Positions 22,043 through 35,178 of a stretch of 64,000 bases of DNA are shown here, in pieces. The position numbers and the translations under genes were made by a program. Source of the DNA: Tetrastigma voinierianum (lineage: Eukaryota; Streptophyta; Magnoliopsida; Vitales; Vitaceae). The stretch is from the NCBI GenBank assembly GCA_016808115.1, contig JAEQBH010001513.1, positions 806,001 to 870,000 on the forward strand, in the 5' to 3' direction. Numbering within the stretch: position 1 is the first letter of the stretch; the number at the start of each line of letters is the position of its first letter. The notes beneath the pieces were generated by a model. The model worked only from the letters and a program-made list of their open reading frames with translations, was not told where the DNA came from and searched no databases.

Positions 22043-23304
22043 TAATTCTTGCCTAGTGTGGGGGTATTAATTAACAAAATTTATAACCTAATACCTCATA
22101 CTAGCGTAGCATAGCTACTATAGCATATTGGTTCTAGGATCGTCCACAGAGATGTTTTTCTTCGTGGAAATGACTTACACAGAGGCTTACACTGGTTGTT
22201 TCTCTTTGGATATTAGGGTTGTGATAAAAAGGGGTTGGTTTTAATGGTTATCATTGAAAATAAAAGATGAATATGGAAAGAGAGGTCCCTTAGTATCGGG
22301 ATTTTTCGATTTAGGCTCTTTAGGAAAATGAGGGGTTTCGGGTATTTACCTCGCGTGGGGAGGATAACACTATAGTTATCTCCCAAAGCCCGGATCTTCA
22401 TTTAGCTATAAACTAACTCTCCTTAGAAATATCTTTGAAAATGGCATTCTTTTGGCCATGATAGTCGATCATTAAAGCTATGTCTCACTTGGCTCACCTT
22501 CTAATGGCTCATAAGTGATAACTAACGAACATCACTGTATCTAGCATTAAGCATCCAATGAACCTTGAAAGCTTACCAAATATTAACCATTCAAGGTGAT
22601 TCGAAGGGATCAAAACCTAGAGTTGATGGGAAGAACATTAATGAAACTGAATACCTACGTGAAAAACATAGAAACCCTTAGTTTGCCTTAGGATCCTTTA
22701 CCCAGTGGCCTTCTACTTCAAGGAGAAAGGGGTTTTAGCCACTCATCCTCTGAGAAATCATCCTCTTGAGGTGTTTGCCAGGTGAGAAAAGAGAAAGAAA
22801 ATAAGAAAAATGAGAAAACGGAGGCTTGTTCCCAAAGCTTTAATTCCGATAATCAAAGTTATTTACAAAGTCTTCATTTGGGGTATTATATACACCAAAT
22901 CAATACAAATACAAAGTGCTAAAGCAAACACTATTACATAAGGAGAAATTGGGAAGAAAACAAAAAGAAACTAACAAAAAGTCGAAAGTTGCAGACGGTT
23001 GGAAAATTTCACAACCCTTGTGAATTTCTGCAAGGTTGCTACTATATATTCTTTTTTGGTTATGCTTTTGCCTTCTTCTACTCTAAAGCTCTGAATTTCT
23101 AGTAATTTCTTCATGCTTAAGTTGATTCCCTATCTTCAAGATATATAGCCTTTAAAAACAACAAAACTTACCACAAAATTTGATTAGTAGCCCTGTTAGG
23201 TCCTTAACATGTCATCTGGGTTAATCAAGCTGATTACTACACAAAAAGTGCTTAAAAACATGGAGTGTTAAGAGTATGAAATAACACTTTTTAGGTAGTA
23301 ATCA
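22043..23304 (-). repeat. 3' LTR of Athila-1
   Basis: In plus view it runs from taattcttgcctagtgtggg to ...taggtagtaatca. It matches 49860-50313 (gtattaatcaacaaaattta, tagcgtagcatagctactat) and 52838-53663 (cctagtggccttctacttca-like part, end taggtagtaatca). On the coding strand it starts TGATTACTACC. The outer end has TA where TG/CA is expected, a point change. Confidence 0.9.
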
Positions 23305-23519
23305 CTCCCCCCAACCGACACATTGCTAATCCCTTAGCTATGAAGGAAGAATGAAAGAATTTAAGGCAAAGTGATCTAAATATCTAAAATAATAATAATA
23401 ATAATTGTTTTCCAAAAGCAATGATGTGATAAAACCTAACCTTCAATAAGAATCCCCAAAATCCTGCCTAATGACTATCTCAAGAGGAGTATGAGCTATG
23501 CAAATTCAAGTATCAAAAG
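23305..23519 (-). other. Athila-1 polypurine tract and distal 3' UTR
   Basis: The minus strand reads gtcggttggggggag immediately before the LTR start, a good PPT. The rest (23320-23519) is AT-rich non-coding with an (aat)n microsatellite at about 23388-23404. It continues at 31950 after the copia insert. Confidence 0.75.
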
Positions 23520-24994
23520 TGTTGGAATCCAGCGATAAGAAAATGCAGTGGAAATAAAAAAATTTAACGCTGAACTGCATCAGGATCTAAGTGGTTTGAT
23601 CAAACTAAATAATGAATCAAGGAAATCCAGATCTTACCTCTTGTAGACCAGATCCTTTCGATGGCCTTAGATTTCTTGATCACACACATGTTGAAACACT
23701 CATGAACTCATACGAAAATGATCCAGCAACAATGAGCCAAGACGATGCAGTGTGCAAACGCCCTCTAAAGGTATCCCCACACGAGACTAATGGATGGGAT
23801 GGATATGCTAGCACCTTATGATGAGTCTTTGTCCCTGAAACCAAAAGACACCTTAGTGTCTTCCCAAAGCTATAAAGAATTCTCTCAAACGCCCACTTCA
23901 ATAGAACCACCTGCATTAGATGATAAACCCCATATTTATATCAAGCCTCCCAAACCCTTTTATTAAAACAATTTAAACCAAATTCCATTAACTAATAATG
24001 GCTTGGAAGCAGTCTTAAGCTTAGGCAATCATGAGCTAAAGAAGAGCCTTTCTAATATCCCATTATAGCTCATTCTTATGTGGCCCTATGAGTTCCTCAA
24101 TGTACTTGTGAGGCCCAAATCATATTCTAAGCCAACAAGTTATAATTGGTCTCTGGCAAGACATTATAACTACCCCAATCAGTAATTCGATGGCTAAGAA
24201 AAGAGCATTACCATAGTATGATATTAGTCCTTTGTCACACGATGTCTCGATTAAGCACAAAGCATGGATGAAGTCATCTTTATACAACTTAATCATTTCT
24301 TGATTCTCAAGTAGACTGACTAAACAAATGATATTGATAACTCCTATCAATCTCATTCGAGCTTTCTGCGTAATTCATTCTCAATCCTTGCTCGAGGAAT
24401 GATAGACATCTTACTCAATTAAGAGCAGGACAAATTCCTTCACTATACGCTCACATTCCCTCCCACATGATTTCTTGCATGCCCAACCATAGCCTTTATT
24501 ACCATCACATTAAAGGCGTCATTTGAGCTATGTCAAGACGAAGTTCCTCATGTAAGAATCCATGGTGAATTCGGGTTGAAGGACTCGGAAATACCACTCT
24601 TGCAATGAGAATTTGCGATGACGCAATCATGTAGTATTTCTCATAGTGGGTGGAATCAATAACATAGACTTAACATGTTATGTTACAAAGTAACATCTTA
24701 ATTTCATGACCAGCAAAAGCGTGGTCTTTTCTCATAAAATATAATAATTCTCTACTTCATTATTATTCCCACGATAATGATGGAGCTATGAATTTATTTA
24801 GAATAGTGTTCTTATGCCTTGGGTTTTTATCAAGTCACATCTTGGATGACATAAAGCGACCAATTATTCAAGGATCTCGATTTTATCAAGTTAAACCACA
24901 ATTTAAATAACAAGATAAAATGATAAATGCCTCATGTATATAAACATATAATGATAATGTATATGCCACTCGGGCTGTGAGCATATCACTGAAC
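23520..24994 (-). repeat. 3' LTR of the copia element
   Basis: Plus view starts tgttggaatccagcgataag and ends gagcatatcactgaaca. Shares long blocks with the 5' LTR, for example ttacctcttgtagacc, agccaagacgatg, gccctctaaaggtatcc and cacaaagcatggatgaagtc. Confidence 0.9.
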
Positions 24995-25010
24995 ACCTCC
25001 CACTTGCCCT
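24995..25010 (-). other. Polypurine tract of the copia element
   Basis: On the minus strand cttagggcaagtgggagg lies directly before the 3' LTR and overlaps the end of pol, as is usual in this group. Confidence 0.8.
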
Positions 25011-27740
25011 AAGCCCAATCAGGCATAAATCGATTGCCTATCGATCTAGTATGACTATCATGCTTTGACTGTGGAAGAGGTTTAGTCAAAGGATCAGCAA
25101 CATTGTCACCAGTATGAACTATACATATCTTAACATCTCCTCTCTCAATGATCTCACGAATGAGGTGGAAATGCTTGAGTATGTGTTTGGATCGCTGATG
25201 TGATCTGGGCCTCCTTGGTTTGAGTAATAGCCCCATTATTGTCACAATAGACGTCCACTAGGTTTGTAATGGTAGGAACAATGCCAAGTCTAAAAATGAA
25301 ATTTTTGATCCAAACTGCCTCCTTACTGCATCCGGCGCGTGCCTATGCACTCAAACTTCCGTAGTGCAATCAATCGCTACTGTCTTGCTCGAACTTATCC
25401 AAATTTCACAACACCTCTATTCGCTAAACAAAACACAAAACCGTGATTGGCATTCAAAGTCATCTAAGCCGACGAAAAACCACTTATAACTAGCTCACCT
25501 TCTTGTCCACCATAGATTAAAAAAATATCCTTATTTCTTCTCAAGTACTTAAGAATATTCTTGACTGCTATCCAGTGACATTCATCTAGATCTGACTGGA
25601 ATCTACTTGTCATGCTTAAGGCATAGGAGACATCAGGTCGGGTGCAAAGCATGGCATACATGATAGAACCACAGTCGGCATAAGCGGATTTTATCCATGT
25701 GCTCTCTCGCCCTTCGTGGTCGACATCGAGACTTACCGACCTTAATGCCATGAGACATTGGTAAGAAACCTCTCTTGAATCTTGCATGCTAAACCTCTTA
25801 GCACTTGGTTTATGTACCCACTTTGACTCACAGGCCGAGTAACCGCTGAGATCTATCTTTAAATCTTTATGCCTAGATGTAGGCGTAAGCCGCTAAGTCT
25901 TTCATTGAAAACATTTCCCAACCAAGACTTGACACTTACAAGGTAGGGATGTCATTTCCAATGAGCATGTTGTCCATACAACACTAAGAAGACAATTGCA
26001 CCCACTAACCTTCAGATACACAAGGCTCATCTTCATTTTTCATAAAGCCAAACTCTTTAATGCCCCCATCAAAACGAAGAGATTCCAACTTCGTGAAGCC
26101 TTCTTTAATCCATAAATGGATGCTTTGGAAACACACACCCTATTAGGATACTTAGGATCGATAAAACCCTCAGGTTGTGTCATGTACACATCCTCGAGTA
26201 AGTTTCCATTAAGAAACGCTATTTTGACATCCATTTTCCAAATCTCGTAATCATAGTAGCGATAGCAAGAAGAATCCTAATAGACTTAAGCATAGCGACG
26301 ATTGAAAGGTCTCATCTTAGTCGATACCATGAGGTTTGTTTGGAAACCTTTTTGCGGTAACCAAGTATTCAGAGACTTGAAGGTCATATCATGTTTGATA
26401 TTTTGAACCCATTTACAACCAATGACCTTAGCACCCTCAGGAGGATCAACCAAATTCAAAACCTAGTTATCATACATTGATTGCATCTCATACTTCATGA
26501 CTTGAAGCCATTTTTCAGAATCTGGGCTCATCATTGCCTCATGATAGGTTGTGGGCTCATCTTGATCCATAAGCTCTATTGTTTTGTCGTCAGTTATGAG
26601 AAATCCATATCTCTTGGGCTCATGATGAATCCTACTGGACCTTCGTGGGCCTTGTGCAGAAGATGTTGACTCAACAACTGGTTGTGAATCTTGTAGAATT
26701 TCCATGGAAGGCTCGATGGAAACTTACGGTTCTTGAATTTCTTCAAGAGATGTCTTACTCCCACTAACTCTTTTGGAAATGAACTCTCTTTCCAAAAAGA
26801 CTCCATTACGAGCAACAAACACTTTGTTCTCATATGGGATGTAAAAGCAATACCCTTTTGTTTCCTTTGGATACCCCACAAATAAGCACTTATCAGATTT
26901 GGATGCTAGCTTATCCGAAGTCTGACGCTTTACATAAGCTTTGCAACTGAATCTTGAGAAAGAGACAAACCCGGGACGCTTCTGTCACAACTCTCATATG
27001 GTGTTTTCTCAACCTCTTTCGATGGAATTCTATTCAATAAGAATGCAGTAGTCTCTAATGCATATCCCCAGAAGAATATTGGAACATCTGTTCGACTCAT
27101 CATAGATTGAACCATATCTAATAAAGTTCGATTTCTTCTTTCAGATACACCATTCCATTGTGGTGTTCCAGGTGGAGTGAGTTGTGAGACTATCCCACAA
27201 TCCTTAAGATTATCATCGAAATTTTGGCTTAAATATTCACCACCTCGATCAGATCGAAGTGTTTTGATATTCTTTCCAAGCTAATTCTGTATTTCATTCT
27301 TGAATAATTTGAACTTTTCAAATGATTCAGACTTATGCCTCATTAAGTAGATGTAACCATATCTACTAAAGTCATCAGTAAAAGTAATGAAATCTTACGA
27401 TAACCTCCTCTAGCAATTGAGCTTAGTGGTCCACAAACATCTGTATGTATAAGGCCTAATAAGTCACTAGCCCTCTCACTGTGTCCGCCAAAAGGAGCCT
27501 TGGTTATTTTGCCTAGTAAACAAGATTCACGTGTTTCAAATGACTCAAAGCCAAATGAATGTATTAGCCCATCTTGATGGAGCTTCAAGATGCGTTTCTC
27601 ATTGACATAGCTGACGACAATGCAGTAGGTTGGATTCAAGTCATTGGACTTGAACCTCTTAGTATCGATATTATAGATGGGCTTGGGTTGTTCCAAGTTT
27701 AGGACGTAGAGACCATTAGATAAATGAGCATTCCCATAAA
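25009..27740 (-). pseudogene. Copia integrase, RT and RNase H, several stops
   Basis: From right to left: the integrase zinc region is in 27343-27696 (Y-V-N-E-K-R-I-L-K-L-H, C-L-L-G-K, H-T-D-V-C-G-P-L with aspartate 1). Aspartate 2 lies near 27240-27265 (L-R-S-D-R-G-G-E-Y-L-S), then P-P-G-T-P-Q-W-N-G-V near 27160. RT shows D-V-K-I-A-F-L-N-G-N-L-L-E-D-V-Y near 26180-26234 and K-A-S-I-Y-G-L-K-K-A-S-R-S-W near 26080. The catalytic block at 25969-25974 reads GAC-AAC (D-N) instead of D-D, after a frame slip. RNase H: S-A-Y-A-D-C-G-S-I-M-Y and L-C-T-R-P-D-V-S-Y-A-L near 25610-25690, and at 25009-25245 P-R-S-H-Q-R-S-K-H-I-L and V-A-D-P-L-T-K-P-L-P. Together these enzymes would copy and insert the element; this copy is dead. 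Confidence 0.88.
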
Positions 27741-27989
27741 AAATTTATGCATTATAGATGGAGAAAATATTATTCTTAATAATAGAAATTATGAAATCCG
27801 TCCACGTCCCCAAACAAGAAGCGAAATAATGTTTCTACTCACAGCAAGAACATAATAACAATTCTTTAATTGAAAACAAGTCCACTAGGGAAAGTCAAAT
27901 CATAAGCTCCTCGGCTAATACGGCAACTCTTGCTCCATTCCTTTCGTAGGTCCACTTCGCCTTTGCGATGATCTTGCCGCGGGCCTTGC

Positions 27990-28900
27990 ACATTACAAAT
28001 GTGAGATCCATCCGTATCTAATACACATGAAGACGAGTAGGCCAGTTGACTTCTATAACATAAATACTTGAAGTGGTAGCCTCAGTTCTTATTCTTTTCT
28101 TGAGGATCTTCCAAGTAGAGCTTCTGATTCTCTTTCCGATGACCTTGTTCATTACAGAAGAAGCAAACTCCCTCCTTGGGCGGCTTTGGCTTCTTGCCTT
28201 AGGCTTGGACTGTCCTTTTCCTTTCTTAGCCTTGTTGCTTTTGCCCTTTCCTTTTCTTTTCATGCCTTCCCCTTTCTGAACCATAAGCATTGGATTTGTC
28301 TTTTGAATGTTCGTCTCAACATTCTTTAACATTCCATGTAACCCAACAATATATTTCTCCATATACCAGCATATTGTAGTTCATAACAAATTGATCATAA
28401 GATTCAGGAAATGAACCTAGAATCAGATCAGTCGCCAACTCATGACTAATAGGAGCACCAAGCTATCAAGCTGATCGATGAGACCCTTCATCTTTAGCAC
28501 ATATGCACTGCATCGGGTGCCAGTCATCTGTATGCATTCAATGCTTTGGTGGTTGTAAACCTTTCTTGACATGCTTGCTCTTGGAACATTCCCTTGAGAT
28601 GCACCATCATATCAAATGCCTCAATTTCCTCAAATTTCTTCTAAAGCTAAGAGTTCATGTTGTAAGCATAAGACAGCCATATCCATGAGTCATTCAAATG
28701 CTTAATATAAGCATCCCTTTCTGTGGGGCATTGTTAGCAGAGGCTAGGGACTTCCATTATCAAGAACATACATCTTCCTCTCTTGTTTAAGGACAATCCT
28801 CAAATTTCGAGACCAATCGAGGAACTTTGTCCCATTAAGTTTTTCCTTTCATGACAGACGCAGTAAATGTTGGTTTTCGTGGTCATTTAATGTCATTAGT
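27990..28900 (-). pseudogene. Copia gag, frameshifted
   Basis: Fragments in two or three frames at 28500-28890 match a copia capsid: A-Y-I-K-H-L-N-D-S-W, F-E-E-I-E-A-F-D-M-M-V-H-L-K, and F-Q-E-Q-A. At 28018-28362 an open stretch has a lysine-rich segment (KGKGKSNKAKKGKGQSK) before the expected zinc knuckle. The knuckle is obscured by a frame slip near 28150, after which T-E-A-T-T-S-S-I-Y-V-I-E-V-N follows. The probable start is near 28890. Confidence 0.7.
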
Positions 28901-30483
28901 CTACATACAAAAATATGAAAAGCTTTTAATAAATGAAGTCTTTAATACTCCCACTAAAATTAATAACTCTTTAATTAACACATAAACAATCTTATAGTTT
29001 CTTAGTGGGTGAAAATCCACGTTTGACTTCTTAAATTTAAGTTTAGCTTGGCATAACACTTAAACTTGGTTAACTTAGGTAGAAAACTCTTTCCTTTTTA
29101 TGTCTCTTAGCAAAACCGGTTATGATAGCCTAGTTAAGTCTAACCATATTCAATCTTTGGATATCACCATTATCCACATGTTTTCCTAAGATGGCCCCAA
29201 TACACCTCGCTTATGTAAACTATATTAAGACGATCAAAGTATTGACAAGTGTTAAATTATGGAAGGCATTTTATGACTTAATATTTTATGTGATGAAATT
29301 ATCAAGTTGTTAGACAAACTTTATAAACATATACATGCATCACATACAAGCATATTAATAAGCATAAATGTAAACGTGACATCTCATGGCCCGGTTTCTA
29401 AGGTGACTTCCATAAGCCAATATGGAGACGCAGGACTACCTTTACCAATACCTTAGCTTTACGGGTTTCGTTTCAAGAACGAACGGGCCTCCATTCTTCG
29501 TTCTTCTTCATTACAAGCAAGTAATAATTGTATGCTATTTTATGCTAAAATAATAAAAGGAGACATATGTTGTATCAATAAAAACATGACACACATGCCG
29601 TATGCTAATATAATGAAAAAGAGACACACATGTTGTGTCAATAAAATTTAACGACATGTAGGTCGTATTTAAAAATTACAAACCCATAATTAATACATGG
29701 CAATCACATTGAACTAAGGGCCATGACATGCACCATGAAAATTGAATATAAGCACATTAAGCACATAATCAGATTATGAATATGGTCTTTTAATTGTAGC
29801 GTTATTCACATAAACAAATTTTAAGGCTAGCATGAGTGAGTTAGTGCTTGGAAATTTCTCCTGATCATTAATCACACTAATAATTCTGGTCATTCACCAA
29901 TGCTGATTACTCTTAATCTAACAGTCTATCATTAATTTGGAACAATCCTACTTAATGTGTAATAATTCGTAATGTACCAATCTTAATCTAACGCGTAATG
30001 GGCCCTACCGGATAAGAATAATCTGTAACAATCCATTCTTAATGTCTAACATTAATGTGTAATAGTCCTACTGATTAAGAATATGTCTAACATTAAAGTG
30101 TAACAGTCCTACTGATTAAGAATAATCTGTAACAATCCATTCTTAATGTCTAACATTAATGTGTAACAGTCCTACTGATTAATATTAAGTTGTAACAGTC
30201 CTAATCATATTAGAACACAAGAATTATGAACTTAGAATTTGATTCAGATCATCAATAGATGCAATCGTATTAGAGCTTTCCTAAACCGAATCATTTTTCA
30301 ATTTCTGATATGATGTTACAGACTTCATACAGAAAAAAACATGACTCAGATTATACTGATTATAAAACGAATGAATTAATGGATCATGACATATCACATA
30401 TGGAAAAACAAATACACTAAACAGATCACGGCATCACAAAAATCGGGCTTTCACCAAACAAAGAAGTAGCTCTACAATTTCTT
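28901..30483 (-). other. Copia leader between 5' LTR and gag
   Basis: Long AT-rich non-coding leader. No clear tRNA-Met PBS is readable next to the LTR (near 30470-30483), which itself is mutated at its inner end compared with the 3' LTR. It contains paired imperfect copies of aggagacatatgttgt and agagacacacatgttgt-like sequence near 29560-29640 and the tandem repeats listed separately. Confidence 0.6.
29930..30205. repeat. Imperfect tandem repeat in the copia leader
   Basis: The phrase tgtctaacattaatgtgtaa followed by agtcctactgattaagaat occurs three times (about 30044, 30083 and 30147), with atctgtaacaatccattctt inserted before the first and third. Spacing is therefore about 40 and 64 bp, giving a larger unit of about 104 bp. 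Confidence 0.8.
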
Positions 30484-31949
30484 TGTAACGCATAAGAAAA
30501 TGCAAATGAAATAAAAAAATTTAACGAACTCGCATCGTGATCCAAGCGGTTTGATGAAACTAAACAATGAATAAAGGAAATCCAAATCTTACCTCTTGTA
30601 GACCGAATCCTTTTCGACTAGTGCAGATTTTCTTGATCACACACACGCAGAAACACAAACAAAACTCATTCTGGAAACGATCCAGCAGCAATGAGCCAAG
30701 ACGATGGAGTGTGCAAACGCCCTCTAAAGGTATCCATACGAACGGATAATGGATGGGATGGATGTGCTAGCACCTTATGATAGGTCTTAGTCTCACAAAA
30801 CCAAAGACACCTTAGTGTCTTCCAAAACTCTAAAAAGAATTCTCTCTCAAAAACACCCACTTCAAAAGAACCACCTACTTTTAGTTGATAAACCCCATAT
30901 TTATATCAAGCCTCCCAAACCCTTTTATTAAAACGAATTTAAACCAAATGCCATTAACTATTAATGGGCTTGGGCTTGGGCTTAATCATGGGCTAAAGAG
31001 AGAGCCTTTCTAATATCCCATTACACCTCATTCTTATGTGTGACCCTATAGGTTCACTCAATGTTGTCAGCGGGCCCAAATCATATTCTAAGCCCATAAG
31101 TTATAATTGGTCTCTAGCAAGACATTATAACTACCCAAATCAAGTGAATTTGATGACTCAAAAAACCTTACCATAGTATGATATTAGTCCTTTGTCACAC
31201 GATGTCTCAATTAAGCACAAAGCATGGATGAAGTCATATTTATACAACTTAATCATTTCTTGATTCTCAAGTAGACTAACTAAACAAATGATATTGCTAA
31301 CTCCTATCAATCTCATTCGAGCACGACCATGCATTTCTCAGTCTCACTTATCAAGAGGCCAATAGACATCTCACTTAATTAAGAGCGGACAAATTCCTTC
31401 ACTATCACTCACATACCTCCACATGATTTACTGCATGCCCAACCATAGCATGTATTACCATCTTGTTAAAGATTTCATTGAGCTACGTCAAGACACAAAG
31501 TTCCTCATGTAGGAATCCATGGTCAATGCAGGTCGAAGGACTCAAATACCACTACTGCAATGAGAATTACTGATGACATAATCCATGTAGTATTTATCAT
31601 AGCAAGTTAGTCCAATATCATGAACTTAACATGTATTTATGTTCTGAGTAACATCTTATGTTCATGACTAGCAAAACGTGGTCTTTTCTCATAAAACATA
31701 ATAGTCTTACTTCATTATTGTTCCCACAATAATGATCGACTATGGACTATTTAGAATAGTGTTCTTATGCCTTAAGGTTTTACTATCAAGTCACATACTT
31801 GATGACATAAAGTAGAGCCAACTATTCAAGGATCTGATTTTATCAAGTTAAACGATAATTTAAATAACAAGATAAAATGATAAATGCCTCATGTATATAA
31901 ACATATAGTGACAATGTATAAGCCACTGGGCTAGAGCATATCACTAACA
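30484..31949 (-). repeat. 5' LTR of the copia element
   Basis: Plus view starts tgtaacgcataagaaaatgc and ends gagcatatcactaaca. See the 3' LTR at 23520-24994 for matching blocks. It diverges from its partner by many substitutions and small indels, so the insertion is not recent or the assembly is noisy. Confidence 0.9.
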
Positions 31950-33040
31950 AAAATAATTTCCACTCCTATAGAATCAACCTGAAACCTTCCACAAAACCTA
32001 TGTGTTAACATGATTAGTTCACAAAAATAGTCTGCCAAATTGTCCTCTCCCCCTAACCTAGCTCTTTTTCTACACTTAGTAGACTGGCCAACTCTAATAG
32101 ATCAGGAACCACTTTTATTTCACAACTTCTTCTTCTTCTTTTCATTGTAAGGGTGCAACGCTGAGGGCATCAAAATCTCAATTGTCCATGTAACGGGGGT
32201 CCATTGATGACTCCCAACCAATCAAGGTTTAGGGCAACAAGTCATAAGGATATTTCAACCACTAATTCTTTCGATTTCACCCTGAACTTTTAATAAGTTC
32301 GAAACTCCAGCACCTACAAATTGATAAACTCCACCTATTCACCCATGTAACGAGCAACAAAGTCGGTGACTCCCAACCAGTTGGCTTAGGGCATTGGTAA
32401 AGACTTTCGTCATATACCCCTCGGATCGTGCTCGGGTTTCAAGGTAAGTGTCACAAATTTCTTTTTCTTTTATTTATTTTTTATTTTTTATTTTAGACAC
32501 ATGTGTCTTTTTAGGGATCTAAACCTATTTATGGTGGTCAAAGGTACTATGCCAGATTTTTGCAAGGTTCAGGAGGCAAGACAGTTTTTCAGCTTATAAT
32601 TGAAAACTAATGTGCACAGTGTGTGGTTAATTCAAAGTGGAAGAAGTAAGATTGAAGACAAGAGGAGTTTCCACACTTCATCAACTTTTATAAGCATAAA
32701 ACAACTCCAAAATCAAAAGCATTGAAGCATTGTTTCAATTTCTCCCATCGCAGGCTGAGAATTACAAAAAAATTTATTAGAAATCCAATGGAAACTAAGA
32801 AACTGGGATAATGAAAACATTTTTATAAACTAAAAAAATGAACTAGAGACATGTATTAGGAACTAAAAACAAACATGTGCTATACTTGTTCAAAAACTAT
32901 AAGCCATTTGACTACAAAATAAACTGGCCCAAAACATAAAATGCACTTCCTTCTCTAACTCTCCCCCAACCAGATATTACATTGTCCTCAATGTAGCTTG
33001 GGAGGGAAACTTAAAGGAGGAAGTGATACCTTCTCAGGTA
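31950..33040 (-). other. Athila-1 3' UTR, proximal part
   Basis: Non-coding. Its relation to Athila is shown by matches to the 3' UTR of Athila-2: agaatcaacctgaaaccttcc here against ggaatcaacctgaagcttcc at about 56738, and catatacccctcgga against catatacccctcgaa near 57176. It includes a T-rich tract at about 32459-32505 and the phrase cccaaccagttggcttaggg, also present in Athila-2. Confidence 0.75.
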
Positions 33041-34950
33041 GGTGTAGAGGGTTGAACCTCAGCCTCATTCTGTGATGGAACTATATGATGATCAATTGGT
33101 AGAGCTGGAGTTGAGGTGGTGGGACTGCTGGTGGAGCTGGGCTTGTTGGAGATGCTGCTTGTGGAGCTGGTGATGCTGGAGGTGCTGTTGGACGGGTGAT
33201 CAAGATAGGTGGTAAGCCTAGGTGCTCTTGAATCTAAGAAAGGATGGCTTCTGCATGAGTCATCTGATGTGCCATGATAGTGTGGGCAGCAGCAAAAGTC
33301 TGTGATGTTGCAGCGAAATTCTAGACAGTCGCCATAATCGCTAAGAAGTGTTGTTTGTGGCAGAATGTGGAAAACTCACTGTGTAAAGGTGATGTATTAG
33401 TCATCCTCGAAAGTAAGAGGGGCTCGAGGGGTGACGGGGCCGCAGGTGTGCTGATGTTGATAGGAGGATGAGCCGGCGACACTAGGGCTATGAGTCCCAG
33501 GGCAAGGTGAGGAGCAGGACAAGTGTTGTTTGGACCTCTAGTGGAACTTCCTACCGATCCTCCTCATCCACAGAGGCAGAGTGCTGGCAGAAGAGGAGGA
33601 CCTCCACCATAAACTACCACTTCGAGTGTGAAGGCGGCCTCATTAACCACGACGATAAGCTAGATGCGTCAAAGAGAGCCTAGGTGCTCCAAGACATAGG
33701 AGAGCAACAACGAGAATAACAGTGGAATGACCTTAACCTTGCTTAGGTTTCTATAGACCTTCTCCTCGAAGTGGAACAAAGCTACCTCTATACTATATGC
33801 TGCAATGGGAACAGTTTAAAATGCAGAACGTGGTCATAAAAAGCATTCCCGAATGAAGCTGCCTCTGGTAAAGTATAGGACAAGTGGATGTATTCTGGGA
33901 GAGAACCTAGACCATCTCTCGGGGTGAAGGGTGGGCCACCACATGAAGTCTATCGAATTGGCAAGGGTCACTAGAAGTTGAAATGTTGTAGATATATCGG
34001 TTGCTCTCAATAAGCCCTCCCAACCATCAATGGTGAAATGAAGAAAGCGAAGTAGTGGGCACCCCACCCAGATGCCATAGTCCTGACCCGATCACTACTC
34101 CCTGCAAGAATCGCAGAGTCATAAACGACTAGAGAGAGTAGTGTTGGATTAGCCCCATTGAATCCCGAAGGTCCGACTGATTTGCAAAAGCCGAGATGTC
34201 GTAGAAATTCTCATCATGGAAATCCCCTCGTCAAGTACAAAGAAGTGTTCCCCGCTATTGTGGCATAGTGGGAACATGGTCTTCCGATGGCGGAGAGCTG
34301 GGGAGAATCCACCTCAAGAATGACAGAAGTTATGCCCAAAGGAGAGGAAGAGGGCTGAGGCACCTGAGGTTGCTGTTGAGAGGATTCACTGGGGCTAGAG
34401 GTCCAAAGACGAGCTGGATGAAGGTCGGCTCAAGGCGGCAGGCTATGATGGAACTGACCAGCCCCTGGCGGGTAAACCCGAGCACCGCAGGAGATGGTAG
34501 GGCGTGAGACGGGGTAGGAACAGTGAGGCTCACGGCCGACATGTGTGTCGGGGCGGGCGCGGGTGGCTTAGCAAGGGAGCAGGGCCTTTCGATGGGTTTC
34601 TGAGAAGGAGAGTTATGTCTCTGTTCTCGCCATATACGTGTCGAATGCAGGAGGATTCAGGGAGATGAGGAGATGGAGAAGGCGTAGGTGCAAAAAGAAG
34701 GTCGGTGATGGTATTTTTATGGAGAGGGGATGCCGACGAGTACAGGAGGTGGGGGATAAAAAATGATGGTGCAAAATCGCAGTATCGGGAACTTAAGTCG
34801 GGCGGTGCCAAAAAATGGAATCCAGATTAAAGGCCGGGCACCAATTCGCGCAAACCGTGGAGGGTCGAGAAACAGACAAGAGGGTTGGCGAATTTTCGCA
34901 ATCGCTAAGTAAAATGCCAGGGATTGCGGCAAATCAATGTTTTTGAGTGG
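33041..34950 (-). pseudogene. Third ORF of Athila-1 (Athila-type 3' ORF), decayed
   Basis: Between integrase and 3' UTR lies a long region with coding character on the minus strand. It has no long frame but several 70-95 codon stretches. Near 33834-34067 I read W-W-P-T-L-H-P, then H-P-L-V-L-Y-F-T-R-G-S-F-I, and in the next frame V-K-V-I-P-L-L-F-S-L-L-L-S-Y-V-L-E-H-L-G-S-L near 33670-33750. This resembles the C-terminal wording of plant Athila 3' ORFs. The downstream part (33100-33500) is P/A/G-rich. Athila elements often carry a 3' ORF called env-like or ATHILA ORF-1; I cannot show a signal peptide or membrane anchor here, and I do not assign a function. Confidence 0.5.
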
Positions 34951-35178
34951 TTTTAACTAGCACAACTTCCCCTGCTTTAAAAATATAGCAACTTCCTGCA
35001 AAAAATGAACACAAAAATCTCAAATAAATAGCAAGAAGAAGAAATAGGAGTTAAAATTAAGAGAGATGTTAAGGAAAAATTTTAATAATGTAAAATAGTA
35101 TGAAAATACAGCAAAAAGAAGATGGACTCTCCAGTCTCAGGTGAGACTGAGTCCAGCTAACCTAGTTTTTCAATTATT

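Larger units (their letters stand above)
23520..31949 (-). mobile_element. Ty1/copia element inserted in the Athila-1 3' UTR
   Basis: Minus-strand element of 8430 bp with two LTRs of 1475 bp (23520-24994) and 1466 bp (30484-31949). The coding-strand LTR start is TGTTAGTGATATGCTC, a common copia terminus. Internal order is gag, protease region, integrase, RT, RNase H, PPT. Flanks are AAAAG (23515-23519) and AAAAT (31950-31954), a 4-of-5 target duplication. The domain order integrase before RT is diagnostic of copia. I lean to the Angela/Tork side of copia from the wording of the integrase and RNase H but cannot prove the lineage. All frames carry stops and slips. Confidence 0.9.

Noticed and set aside
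34268..34542. Plus- or minus-strand small gene in the G+C-richer patch
   Set aside because: Belongs to the decayed Athila-1 third ORF region; no independent evidence.
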